The notes under the pieces were generated by a model. That model was not told where the DNA came from, did no database searches, and saw nothing but the letters and a program-made list of their open reading frames with translations. From Pyropia yezoensis (Eukaryota > Rhodophyta > Bangiophyceae > Bangiales > Bangiaceae): a stretch of 64,000 bases of DNA. The position numbers and the translations under genes were made by a program. The stretch spans positions 10,964,375-11,028,374 of the forward strand of contig CM020619.1 of assembly GCA_009829735.1 (NCBI GenBank), given 5' to 3'. Each line of letters opens with the position of its first letter. The first letter of the stretch is position 1. Shown in pieces: positions 1-11,072 of this stretch.

Positions 1-385
1 GGAGGCCCTAGAGATGTGCCTTTGCGAGGCAGTGAGGGCGAGCAGAGAGGAAGGGCCGGCCCCCGCCCCCTTCTTTTAGCCTTTCGAGGATGCGGCGCTC
101 CCCTTTCGCACCGCGCCCCAGTGGGACCTGGCCTGCGCTTGGGACGCAAGAGGTTCGGGGGGGGTGAGGTACTAGGTGGTGCGAGCCGCTGAGGTGCTGC
201 CAGATAGCGCTCCACACGCCCCCGCTCGTACCGCCAAGCCCCGGGCAACCCCATCTGGCAGCGATCCTTTCCGGGCGTGTGGAGGCCGGCGGTGTGCGCA
301 CAGCGCGTGCGGCGGAGAGGGGGGAAAGGCTGTGCGATGGGGTCACCACGCCGCACAAGTCCGGGGCAGTCCCCCGTTCCCTACG

Positions 386-416
<31 letters not shown>

Positions 417-1923
417 CCTCCTGCCATATCTTCAGCCAGCTCACAGAGGATATGAGGTCCGCGTGCGCTGAGCTGGTAGGGCACCCACCGTGCGTTTCAT
501 TCCATCATAGAGGCAGGCTCTGACGCGTCCCATTCCTACTTGGGGCCTCACCAACCAGCGCAAAAGGGTTGCGGGACGGGTGGGCCACTCCGACAGACCA
601 CCCACGTCTTGCCCCTTTCCATCACATACCTGTGTGTGTACAGTACATGCCATGCGGGGGCGCGCTGTGTATGTATGTACCTCTGCATTCCTGTGTTCCA
701 GCGGATATAGAGCTATGTAGGCGGGCTGAGCGCGGCTGCATGCGTCGGGGTCCTGACAGCCCCTGCCGCCACCGTGGCCTCCCGCGCAGTCTTCCATGTG
801 GTGGGCCGCGCACCCCCGCCTCTCACAAGCACCCCCAAACAGATGGCTGCTGACAGCGGAGCTGGCATATTGCATGTACGAGGAGTGGCAAGGTTCGGAA
901 CGGGGTAGGAGAGTCCCCTGACCGCGGCCACGACCCCCGTCCGCGGCTGTGGGTGCATAGCCTCCCCGCGCGCGGTCGAGCTGGTGGCCCCCGCTGCGGG
1001 GGTAGCCACCTCCGCATACAGTTTAGCAAGAGGGTCGTCCATGCGTGAGACCCTTGAAGAGGTTGCTTGTGTGTACAGCTGTCCCTAATTGACAAACGGT
1101 GGGCGGCACTCACCGCCGTTGCCCTTTCAACACGGGCAGATGGTGTCTCTCTGAGATACTCTGCGACCCGGCCTGGGCTTTGTGGGCTGGCAACCTCCCC
1201 ACCGAGCAGCCGGGGGTGATAGAACCCGGCTGCTGTCGCGCGGGAGTACCCGTGGAGTGGACGCGTGACGCGGCGGGGAACGCGGTGTCAGCCCGGCTGC
1301 GCCACCTTGCGTGCCTGGCACGCACGGGTGATAGGACGGGACTTGCCAGCAAGGACCCTCCATCGGGGCCTTCTCCACTCAGATGCGAGAGGGGAGCGAC
1401 GGTCGCACCGCCTCTCCCCCCTGTGTGCCGTCCGGTATTGGCCATGATGGCCAATGCGTGGAGGTGCTGGCAAGCGTGCCGGTCCCTGGTCAATGGGTGG
1501 GGGGCGCTCAGAATGGGAGCTCCTGCGCTTCCAGATCGCGTGAGGGGCGCGCACACGGATTCTCCCGACCCGAGCTAATCATTAGCCCATGATGGAGCAG
1601 GCTACTTCGTATGTCAGGCGCGCATGGCCCTCAAATTGAAAAGAGGCCCCCTTGGCCTTTACCAACTTCCGCCCTTTGGCGTCCAATGTCTATGGGTGCT
1701 ACTTTATTTGCAGATCCCGGCGCTGCGTCACCGCGGGACGCCGCCTTGTTCCCCTCGTGTCCTTTCCTGCGGTCTTCCAGACACAACCCCTCAACCTCCC
1801 TCTCCTCCCGCCCGCCCCCATCACGACACTACCCTATCCACCTTCTTGCGTCCCCCCCCTCGCCTCCTTCCCGTCCCCTCCCCCCCCCTCCCCCCCTTCC
1901 CCCCGTCCTCCTTCTCCGCCACC
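1..1923. other. No gene recognised (left edge)
   Basis: Every long open frame here is a low-complexity Pro/Gly/Arg translation with no recognisable domain. Visible landmarks are a run of 30 C at 386-415, an inverted repeat with CCAAT-type arms at 1437-1455 (ATTGGCCA, three bases, TGGCCAAT), and a second short one, GCTAAT/ATTAGC, near 1574-1586. The last ~150 bases are C/T-rich and lead into the ROMO1-like start. The repeats may be promoter elements of that gene (inference). Confidence 0.5.
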
Positions 1924-2962
1924 ATGACCTTTTTCGACGAACGCCGCAAGGCATGCCTCCACCGCATGGGCGTTGGCGCCGCCATGGGCGCCGGCGTTGG
2001 TGGCGCGGCTGGGCTGCTGTTTGGGGCGGCAGAGAGCCGGCGGTACGCCATCCCTACTTCACAGGTGCGTGTGGCGGCGGGTGGAGGGTTTCTTTATGGG
2101 ATTTTTCTCGGTGAGGGTAGTGCCGAGGTAGTGGAGGGGGGGAGGGAGCGTCGAGGGACGGGGGCAGGTGGGTGACGGGGGGAGGTGGGGGGAGGGGTAG
2201 CGGGTGAGTGTGGGCAGTCGCTGCTATTCCGCTCCCCGCTGTTGGGGTGGGCAACCGCGTCGCGGCGGCGGCGGCTGGCCGTGAGTTGGTGGCTGTGCCG
2301 TGGGTGGGGGGAGGGTTGATTGTGGACGGTTGTGTGTGGGCGGGGATCCCCAGTTGGAGGAGAGGGCACCCCTCCCGACCGGTCATAGCAGCGACCCGGC
2401 GGCGGCGGCTGCATGGGGCGCCCCTGCCGTTGCGGCTGGTGCGTGCGCAGACGGCCTCCCGCCGTCGCTCTGGTGCCGCGCGCAGGAGGTCGCGCTGGCG
2501 GCGAGCGGTCGTTCATCCGGCCGTTCATCTGGCCGCCGCCCCGGGAAGGTGCACGGCGCCTCCCCCCTCTTGCCCGCCGGAACCTCTTTCCCGCCTCCCC
2601 CCTTCCCCCCTCGACCGCCTGCTGCCTTCTCCCTCCTGCGCTACCCACCCGCACTTGGCACCCGAGACTGACCGTCGAGCGGCTGCGCCGTGGGCGCGCG
2701 TGGTTGTGTCCGTGCCCCCTGGACTGCCATTCATCCCCTGGCGCACCGCCTGCTCATCCCTCAACCTTCCCTTGGCCCCCTCCCCACCCCATGTATCCTG
2801 CTTGTTTTTTTCGTTGGTGTGGGTGCACGATGGCCGCGTTTTTTCTTTCCCGCGTCACAGAAGGTGGGCATGGTGCTCCGCAACTCGGTGGCGGGCGCCG
2901 CCGTCTTTGGCTTCTTCCTCGCCGTCGGGACGGGCATCCGGTCGTGTGGGTCGAGCCACTGA
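1924..2962 (+). CDS. ROMO1: ROMO1/MGR2-family mitochondrial inner-membrane protein
   Basis: Two exons, 1924-2064 and 2861-2962, with the intron at 2065-2860 (GTGCGT...CACAG, phase 0), give an 80-residue protein; animal ROMO1 is 79. Two glycine-rich helices are visible: about residues 14-36 (MGVGAAMGAGVGGAAG) and about 55-74 (GAAVFGFFLAVGTGIRSC). The layout HRMG-x-GAAMG...LLFG...GFFLAVGTGIRSC matches ROMO1/Mgr2. In yeast Mgr2 is the lateral gatekeeper of the TIM23 translocase; in animals ROMO1 is linked to reactive oxygen and cristae. The ATG follows a pyrimidine-rich leader and has a CCACCATG context. Family identity rests on length, glycine spacing and the conserved end; the exact role in this organism is inference. 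Confidence 0.85.
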
Positions 2963-3284
2963 GGTGGCCCCAGGCCGGGCGGGCTGGACGTGCTGGTCGG
3001 GCCGGGCAGGTGTTGTGGTTGGGGCTTGCGGGTAGGGCTGGGCGTGCTGGTCGGGCCGGGAAGGTTTTTTGTGTTTGGGGTGTGCTAGTAGGGCTGGGAG
3101 GGGGGGGAGATGGGGGGGGCCAAAGTCTGCGGGGGGGGGGGGGGGGGGGGGGGAGCAATTCGCCGTGCCGCCGCCGCGGCCTCCGCCGCCACCCCCCGCG
3201 CCGAGGCAGGCTTACGGATGGCGGCGGGGGACGTCCTCTGTCGCCGCCGCCGCCGCCGCCGCGGCCCGCCTGTGGACGTCCGCA
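2963..3284. other. ROMO1-like 3' flank, G-rich
   Basis: No gene is seen. Near-identical short blocks reading GTGCTGGTCGGGCCGGG recur at about 2989-3005 and 3045-3061, and a G homopolymer of more than 20 bases sits near 3130-3153. Probably 3' UTR plus the spacer to the convergent gene. Confidence 0.4.
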
Positions 3285-4300
3285 TCAGTGGATGGGTGCG
3301 GCGCCGGGTGCGAGGGGGTGGCAGCTTGGACGCCCGGGGCGGGAGGTGGTGCACGCGCTGCGGCCATTGGCCTGTGCGGAGCGAGGCGGGTGCCGGGGGG
3401 GCGGGCGTGGCGGCCAGGGCTGCTGGGGCGGCCCGTTGCGACGTGGATGTTTTCCTTTTTTTTTTTCTATGTTTGTTCTAGGTCTGGGTTCGACCTGCTT
3501 GGAGCGTGGCCTTGGCCGGATGGAGGTCTGTTCTGTGGAGCGGCGTGAGACCGCCATCTCTCTCTCCCTTCCTATGTTATGCTTATGACCTATTGCGGGC
3601 GGCCCGGCGGGAGCGGCATCCCCCCACCCCACCCCCCGGCTCTTCCTCCCCCATCCCGTCTCCCTCTGCACCCCCCTGGCCGCGCCCCTCACGCCGTGGC
3701 GGGCGACCAGGCGCCACCCCCAGCTCCCCCCCCGGCCCCCCACCCCCCCCCTGCCGCCCTTCCCCCCGCCATCTCCACGCCTGCCCGCCGCCGCCGCTAC
3801 CGCCGCCGGCCGGCGGGGCGGCACAGACTGCAGGGGCGGGAGCCCCCCCCCCCCGACGGCCGCCCAGCCCGCCGCCCCGTCGGTCGGCCAGCCGGGGGGC
3901 CCCCCCGGCGGCCGCCACCCAGCCGGCCCGCCCGGCGGCCACCCCCTCACGCCCCCCGCCGCGGCAGCAGACCCGCGGCGGGGGCCGACAAACAGGGGCG
4001 CCAGCACCCCGACCACCGGCGGTGACGACGGCGACGGCGTCGGCGGGGATGGGGGCGGCGTCGGCGGTGGGGGCGGCGGGGGCGGTGACGTCGGTGACGG
4101 CGGTGGCGGCGGCGACGACGGCGACAGAGGCGGCGGGGACGGGGGGGCCTCAGCGGGGGTGGCCGCGGCGGGGACCGCGGCGGCGGCCGCCCAGACGGCA
4201 GCGGCGGCCGCCGCCGCAGGTGCGTCGGCGGCAAGGGCAGGCGTGGGCATGGCGGCGGCGGGGGGACGGGGCAATAGAGGGGGGAGGGGGGACGCCGGCA

Positions 4301-4332
<32 letters not shown>

Positions 4333-5888
4333 AGTGGTGGTGGCGGCGGCCCGCCCGGCGCGCTCGCCCGGCCCAGTCCGACGGCCACCCCGTCGGGGGT
4401 GACGGGGGAGCCGACGGGGGCTCGGCCGGTGCCGCCGCCGCCGCCACCGCTGTCCGGTGGTCCCGTGGCGCGGCGGGCCGCGCGGCAGGCCGCGCGGCGG
4501 GCCGGCGGCGTGCGCGTGGCGGCAGCAGCGGCGGCAGCGGCGGCTGCGTTTGCGGCGGTGGCAGCCGCGGCAACAGCCGCGGCGGCGGCAATGGCCGTGG
4601 CGGCCGCCGCTTCCACGGTGGGCGGCGTCGCCGGCAGGGCGCGTGGGGTGGCCGGCGCAGCCGGCGTGGCCGGCGTGGCCGACGTGGGGGTCGTGGTGGG
4701 CGGCGCGGGCAGACAGGACGGCGTGGCCGGCCTGGCGAGTGGTGGCTGCGGGGGCGGGAGGGGAGGGCCGCGGGCGGCACCCGCCGTCGGGGCGGGAGCA
4801 GACGGCGGTGGGGAGGGCGGCCGCGGGGGGGTTGCCGATGGCGGCGGCCGCCTCCCCGGCGACGGCCGAGCGGGCGACGGCCGCGCGGGGGGCGCCGGCC
4901 TCGACGGCGGCGGCCGCCGGTGTCGCGGCGGCGTCCGCGGCGTCCGCGGCGACCGCGGCGACAGGGGTGACCGGGGCGACCGCTGCGGCGACCGGGGCGA
5001 CCGGTGGGGCGACGGCGGGGAGGGGGGCCACGGCCCGCCGCTCCCCCCCCCCTCCCATCCCGGGGGCGGCAGCAGCAGGTCCGCGGCGGGGCCGCCCTCC
5101 TCCCCCAGCACCCGCGAGCGGAGGGCGCAGAGGGCGGCGTCGACGCCCGCGCGGCCGCCGCGGGCCTCGGAGACGGCGGCCGCCTCCAGCGCCAGCCCCA
5201 CCGGGTCAATGACCCGCCGCTCGGCGGCGCGGCACAACACGGCCTCCAGGTCCGTGGGGGGGATGCGGCAGACGGCGTCAGAGGGGGGGGGGGGAGCGCC
5301 GCCGTCGGCGTCGGCGTCGGCGTCGGCGCCGGTGACGGCGGTGCCAACGGGGGAGCCGCCGGCGGCCGAGGCGGCGGCGGCGGCGGCGGCGGCGTGCGCA
5401 GCCGCCGTCGCGGCGGTAGCGGCAGCGTCGGCGGCGGCCGCCGCGTCGGCTTCCACGGCCGCAGCGTCGACGGCGGCGGGCGCCCGCCGTGGGGGCCACC
5501 ACCCCCCGCCGCGCCGCTCCACCCCCCTGCTTCCGTCCACCGCCGGGCGGGGGAGGCCGTTGGCGGTGGCCGCCGGCGGGGGTGTCACGCCGGCGGCAGC
5601 GGCGGCGGCGGCGTCGGGGTCGCCCGGGTCGTCCGGTTCGTCCTTGTCAGAGGTCGTAGGGGTGGCGTCGCGACCACGGCGGCGGCCGCCGCGACGGCCA
5701 CCGACGTGGCCCCCCCCCCCCCGGGTGCGTGCCGCGGCGGTGGCGGCGCGGGCGCGCTTGCGGGACCGCCCGACGAGGACGAGCGTGACAAACGCGGCGA
5801 CCAGCGTCAGCACCGCCCCGACCGCCGTGACGGTCGCGGCGGTGCGGCTGCGGGCCGAGGCGGGGGGTGGGCCGGGGAGGGCGTCCAT
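3285..5888 (-). CDS. Hypothetical Ala/Pro-rich protein with N-terminal membrane anchor
   Basis: A minus-strand frame of 867 codons. Residues 15-40 form one hydrophobic helix (VTAVGAVLTLVAAFVTLVLV) directly followed by GRSRKRAR, a typical stop-transfer cluster, so a single-pass membrane protein is likely. A mixed-composition stretch around residues 205-255 (DLEAVLCRAAERRVIDPVG) is the only part that looks like a folded domain; I do not recognise it. The rest is Ala, Pro and Arg repeat. The ATG follows a C/T-rich leader, as in other genes here. The C-terminal several hundred residues are very repetitive, contain C homopolymers and may not be in the correct frame, so the stop is uncertain. The antisense frame is also open, but it lacks the helix. 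Confidence 0.45.
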
Positions 5889-8243
5889 GCGGGAGCCACG
5901 CGGGGACGCACGTCAAGGGGAGTGAGGCGGGAGGGGTGGAGGTGAGAGGAGGGGCGACGGTGGGAGGGGATGTCGGCGGCAACAGTCAGAGGTGGACGTG
6001 GGGGTTGGGGGGAGGAGAGCGGATGGACGGGGGAAGAAAGGGATGGTATGGTGAGGCGGACGGAGTTGCCGCAAGGCGCTGGTGGCGTCAGGGGGAAAGG
6101 GAGGAAAGAACACATGGATGTGGGTGAGACGGTATGGGGTTGGGGAGGAGGGGAAAGCGGACTGACGCACAATGACCGGAGGGGCACGAGGCCGAGGGTC
6201 GGGCTGAATGACGGCCCGCGGGGCAACCGCCTTGACGAATTCCAACAGCGGACCCCGCCGGCGCATAGCCACAACGTTGAGGCGCGCCGCTGCGTCGGCC
6301 GGCCGACGCGGCGGCGGCCGCGGCGGGAGCCGCCGCGCCGCCCAGCAGGCGGTGGCCGCGTCGGGGGGGGGGGGGGGGGGGGGGGGGGGGGAGGGACGGC
6401 AGCGGCGCTGACGCGGCACCGCCGCCGCGGTGCGTGCGGCCCCAATAGAGGAGCGGGACGGTCGGGACGGGTGGATGATGGGTGGGGAGGGAGGTTGGGC
6501 GGAGGGGGGACGCCCCCACCTCGCCCTCGGCGGGGCGCGGTGGACGCCCCCGCGGCGGCCACCGCCTGGCAGCGGCCACCGTCCCCCTCCTCGCCGCCCC
6601 TCCGCCACCCCCCCCGGCGGGCCGTGTCGGTGGCCCAGTCGGGCGGCGCGGGATACAGCCGCCGTACCGCCTCGGCCGGCATGACCGTCCGCATCGGAGG
6701 TCGGTGGGCGTATCACCGCGGACCGGCGGCAGTGTGGCGTCCACCACCGGCGGGGGGGGCGCGCGAGCGCTCGGGGGGGGGGGCTATGGGAGGCCCCCAG
6801 CCCCCCTCCCGTCATCCTGTTCATCATCGGTTGGCCGCTCCGCCACAGAGCAGACCCCCCCGCAATGGGACGGGCGTCGTGGCGACAAGTCCCGCCAGGT
6901 GGGGGGCCCTACGCAGCACCCCCCAGTGGGGTGCCACACTAGTAGACACTCGGCGTTGGCCGCCGTCACCATGGTGACGGTGGCCGCCGGGGCCGCTCCC
7001 CTCCGGTCGGCCACGCACAGCGGAGGAGGCGGCGCGAGCGAAGGAGGGGTCACCCACGGTGGGCAGTTGGGGAGACGGGCTCACCATACATAGGCCCACC
7101 GCGCCCTCGGCCAAGGCGGTTTGCTGTCAACGCCCCCGCCGTGGGTGCCGCGCCAACGGTGCCGCCGACAGTGGGGTGTCGCACATACAGGACATACCAT
7201 GATTGGGCGGGTGTGCCGCCAACAAGCCAAGGGGGCACCTATGCGGGGTTCACCCCCAGTGGGCCTCGCCTGGGGGGACAGCGAAGACGGGGTGTGGCAG
7301 CGGGGAGAGCAGCCCTGGTGCACCCCGTCGGCTTTCCCCCTCCAACGCGCTCCCCCGACCCCTCCGACCTCCCCTCCGCGGTGCAGGTCGTCTGTCGCCA
7401 GGAATGGGGCGGCGGAGGGGCGACCTTCTCTGTTGTGGGCGTGTGTGGGTGGCTGTGCGTGTTTCTGGCCGTTGACGGGCCCGCTCTGCGTGGCACCGCG
7501 GTGGGACAGGGGGGGCAGGGCGCCGCCGCTGGCTGCCTGGTCGCTGCCGCGCCGCGTCGTGCCAAGAGGCGGGGAGTCACTCCCGCCCCTCGCGTGCGAG
7601 CGTGCATGTGGCGGGGCCACACGCACCGTCGGGTGGGATCCGCGGCAGCCGCCGCTCTCTCCGGAACGGAAAGGGAGAAAGGAAAGGTGGGGCAGACGCC
7701 CCACCTGTGGACCCCGAGCCTCGGGGCTGCTTGGGGACCCTTTTCTTCCACTCGCAACCTGACGTGGTTTGCAGATCCGGGACGAGTATGTACGACCTGT
7801 AAGAATTGCTGACGAGTGGGACTGCTGCGCCACGTTGTTACGGACGAAGAACTGGGAGTTGACGAATAAAGTAGGAATCGTTAGTAGTTTTCTGGCAGCG
7901 CCGCCGTCGTTGCCAGCTATTTACAGTAGCTTCTGTGCATCTCCGAAGCCGGAATTAGATACTCCCAAGGTAAAGCTGAGTCTTTAGAGCCCAGCAATTG
8001 TTTCTTGTCGTGCACGTGCTGAGCTGTGGTTTGCTGGTTTTTGAAGACTCTGAAGTTTCATCCGATCCCGGTCGAATACTGTAGGATTGCCCAGAGTGGT
8101 GATCATACGACGAAGCGCTCTCCTCCATTTCGGTGACCCGCAGCAGGCCATCGCCGCAGTCTCCGTGCTCCCGTCTACCCCCACTCGCCCTCACGCCTCC
8201 CATCATCTCCTACCAGCCCTTGGGTCGCGGCGGCAAGGCCACG
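5889..8243. other. Intergenic; weak minus-strand coding hints
   Basis: No gene is confirmed. On the minus strand an ATG at 6694 begins a frame with ordinary composition (MRTVMPAEAVRRLYPAPPDW) that runs into a ~30-base G/C homopolymer at 6364-6392. Beyond it a different frame looks natural (LNVVAMRRRGPLLEFVKAVA, about 6280-6220). This could be one small gene broken by a homopolymer or an intron. From about 7780 to 8110 GC drops sharply, which I take as the xylulokinase promoter region; a 72-codon plus-strand frame lies in it (7769-7987) without recognisable similarity. Confidence 0.35.
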
Positions 8244-10973
8244 ATGTCTTCCTCTCCTCCCTTGCTTCTCGGTCTGGACGTGGCCACCCAGTCCATCAAG
8301 GCCACCGCCCTCGACGCCGCCACCCTCCACCCCGTGGCCGAGTATGCCCTCCCCTACACCCACCCCTCCCTGGCGGCGTACCACCCGGTCGTTGCGCCCG
8401 GCCCCGCGCCCCGCAGCGCTCGGTCCGCGTCGCTGCTGTTTGCTGCCGCCACCGAGGCCCTCTTTGCCGCCATGGCCGCGGACGACTTTGCGTTTGGGGC
8501 GGTCACCGCCGTGTCGGGCTCGGCGCAGCAGCACGGGTGTGTATACTGGTCGCCAGAGGGGGTGGCGCGGCTGCGTCTTCTGGGAGGGGGCGCGGGGGGG
8601 GGGGAGAGGGGGGACGCTTCGGCTGCCGCGGCGGCCGCGCAAAGCGGTGGCGGTGGCGGTGGCGGCGGTGACGGTGGCGGCGGTGGGGGCCCCCCGCCGC
8701 CTGCCCCAGGCCCTTCTGTCGCTGACATCCTTACCGACGTGGCCTTTACCCTCCCCCGGGCGCCCATCTGGCAAGACGCGTCCACCGACGCCGAGTGCCG
8801 GGTGCTCGAGGCGGCCGCCGGCGGGGCCGCCGCGCTCGCCGCGGCCACCGGCTCCCGCGCGCACGCGCGCTTCTCGGCCGCTCAGATTCTGGCTTTCCGC
8901 AATGGCGGCACCCCCCCGACGCCACGCCCGCCTGCGTCGGCGGCCTTCGCGGCGACGGTGCGGATTAGCCTCCTGTCGGCGTACATGGCGTCGCTGCTGA
9001 CGGGCACCCTCGTGGCCGAGGATGTGGGCGACGCGAGCGGCATGAACCTGGCGGCCATCCACTCGGTGCCGCCGCGGTGGGACCCGGCGGCGGTGGCGGC
9101 GGTGGACGCTGGGCTGGCAGCCAAGCTGGCGGCCGCCCCCATTGAGGGCACCGCGGTGGTGGGGCGGGTGGCCACCCACTGGGTGGTGCGGTACGGCTTT
9201 TCGCCCACCGCGGTGGTGGTGGCGTGGTCGGGGGACAATATGAACTCGGCGGCGGGGCTGCGGCTGGACGACGCGCCTGCCGAGGACGGCAGCGTGGGGA
9301 ATGGCGGCGGCGGCGACGGCGGCGACGGCAGTGGCGTTGGCGGGAGGTCGGGGGGGGAGCTTGTCGTATCACTGGGCACGTCTGACACGGCTTTTGCACT
9401 GAGCGCGTCGGGCGCGGGCGTCCCCGCCGCGCACCTCTTCCGTTCCCCCCTGGGCAGGGGTTACGTGCCGCTGCTGTGCTACGCCAATGGGGGGGTGACG
9501 CGCGCGGGGGTGCGCGACCGGTTGGTGAAGGAGGAAGGATGCGGAGGCGGGGGCGTTGACGACGGCGCCGCCGACGGCGCTGAGGGGGGTGGTGCCCTCA
9601 CCGAGGCCGCCCGCTGGGCCGCCTTTGACGCTGCCGTGGCGCGCACGCCGCCGGGCAACGGGGGAGTGTTGGGCTTTTTTTGGGCGGTGCCAGAGATCTT
9701 GCCGCGCACGGGGGCCGCCCCAGAGGGGGTGGTCCTTTTTGACAAGGTACGGGCGCCTCGGGAGGTGGGAGTTCGTGGGTGGGTTGGTGTTGTGTTGGGG
9801 TGTGGGGGCGGAGGACTGGATGCCATCGGGCGCACGCCCTGTAGGGCGCTGCGTGGCCGCCGTGTCGCGCAGCCTCAGCTTTGGCGCACCGTTTGCTGAC
9901 CGCCGCCCGTGTGCCGCCCCTGCGTTTTGCTCGTGCTTCTCGACTGCCTACTCCCGCCTCCTCCCACTCCCCCTTCTCCTATTTCCCCGTCCCGGCCCTC
10001 ACAGGACGACAAGCGCATCCCCATCTCGTCCGTGTCGGCAGCCACGTTGGCCCGCGCCGTCGCTGAGTCAAGGGCACTCGCCATTGCGGCGCACTCCCCC
10101 CCGCTGGGCCTCCCCGCGCCCCGCACCATCCTCGCCACCGGCGGCGGCGCCCGCTCCGCCGCCCTCACCACAGTCCTGGCCGATGTGCTCGGCGCGCCCG
10201 TCGCGGTGGCCGCGCACCCCGCGTCGGCGTCGCGGGGGGCGGCGCTGCGTGCGGGCCACGGCGTGGCGGCGGCGGCGGCGGCTGACGGGGGCGCGGGCCC
10301 CCTGCGGTGGGCTACCTGGCTAGCCGCCCATCCCCCGCCGCCGGGAGGGGGGGCGATGGTGGTGGCGGTGCCGTCGCCGGGGGCGGCGGCGGTGTACGGG
10401 CCGGCCTTACTGGCGCGGTACTCGCGGCTTGAGGCGGCGGCGGTGGCGGCCGTGGCGGAAGAAGGGGGGGGGGGTGCTGCTGAGGGGCCCCGCTTCCCAG
10501 CTGTGACCCTCGTGGACTCCGGGGGGGGGGGGGGGGGGGTGGGGGGGGGGGGACAGGAGGGGCGCGCCGGCGCCACCGACGGTACCGCCGCTCCCGCCGT
10601 TGAATGGGTGGGGGCCGCAGCGGCAGCGGCGGGAGCAGCAGCCAGCTGCCACGCGGTGTGGACCCGTGTCCACATACAGCGGTCCCGCAAGCACGCCCAC
10701 GCCCTTAGCCTGTTGGCAAGCAAGACAGGTGGGGGTTGCCGGCGGGCGTCGGCGTCGCGAGCGCCACGCCACGCCTTGAGTGCATGCCTGTGGAGCAGGC
10801 GCGGGCACCAGCACGGAGTCCTGAGACGGCGCCGACGGAACCACCATCAAAGGGAACGCCAGCGGCGCCTAACAGCGTGCCTGGCTTCGCGGCAGCGCCG
10901 GCTGCCGTTCCCACCCCATACCCTTGGGGCGCACATGGGGGTGGCTGAGCAGCAGGGGGCGGAGGCCCCGTGA
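8244..10973 (+). CDS. XYLB: D-xylulose kinase (FGGY family)
   Basis: ATP-dependent phosphorylation of D-xylulose to xylulose-5-phosphate, feeding the pentose-phosphate pool. Exons 8244-9746 and 10005-10973; intron 9747-10004 (GTACGG...CACAG, phase 0). Visible family blocks: N-terminal LLLGLDVATQSIKATALDA, SGSAQQHGCVYW, PIWQDASTDAECR, a SGMNLAAIHS block, and SGDNMNSAAGLRL, whose Asp331 is the expected catalytic base. VSLGTSDTAFAL and the second-exon ILATGGGARS block supply the nucleotide site. The order matches eukaryotic xylulokinase end to end. Gly/Ala loops are inserted near residues 115-150 and 430-450. Homology stops near residue 645; about 175 further residues of low complexity follow before the stop and may be read-through of an unrecognised intron or a wrong frame. 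No targeting peptide is obvious, so a cytosolic location is likely. Confidence 0.93.
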
Positions 10974-11072
10974 GCACCCCCACTTTCCGTCGCCCCAGCC
11001 TTCAGCCCTTTTGTGCGCACGTCTCGCCCCGTGCCCTCCCAGCCCCCCCGCGCCCCTCCCACCCTTCGCCCG

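Noticed and set aside
4159..5925. Plus-strand Ala/Gly-rich frame antisense to the 3285-5888 gene
   Set aside because: No hydrophobic helix, no mixed-composition domain and no pyrimidine leader before its start; better explained as a shadow.
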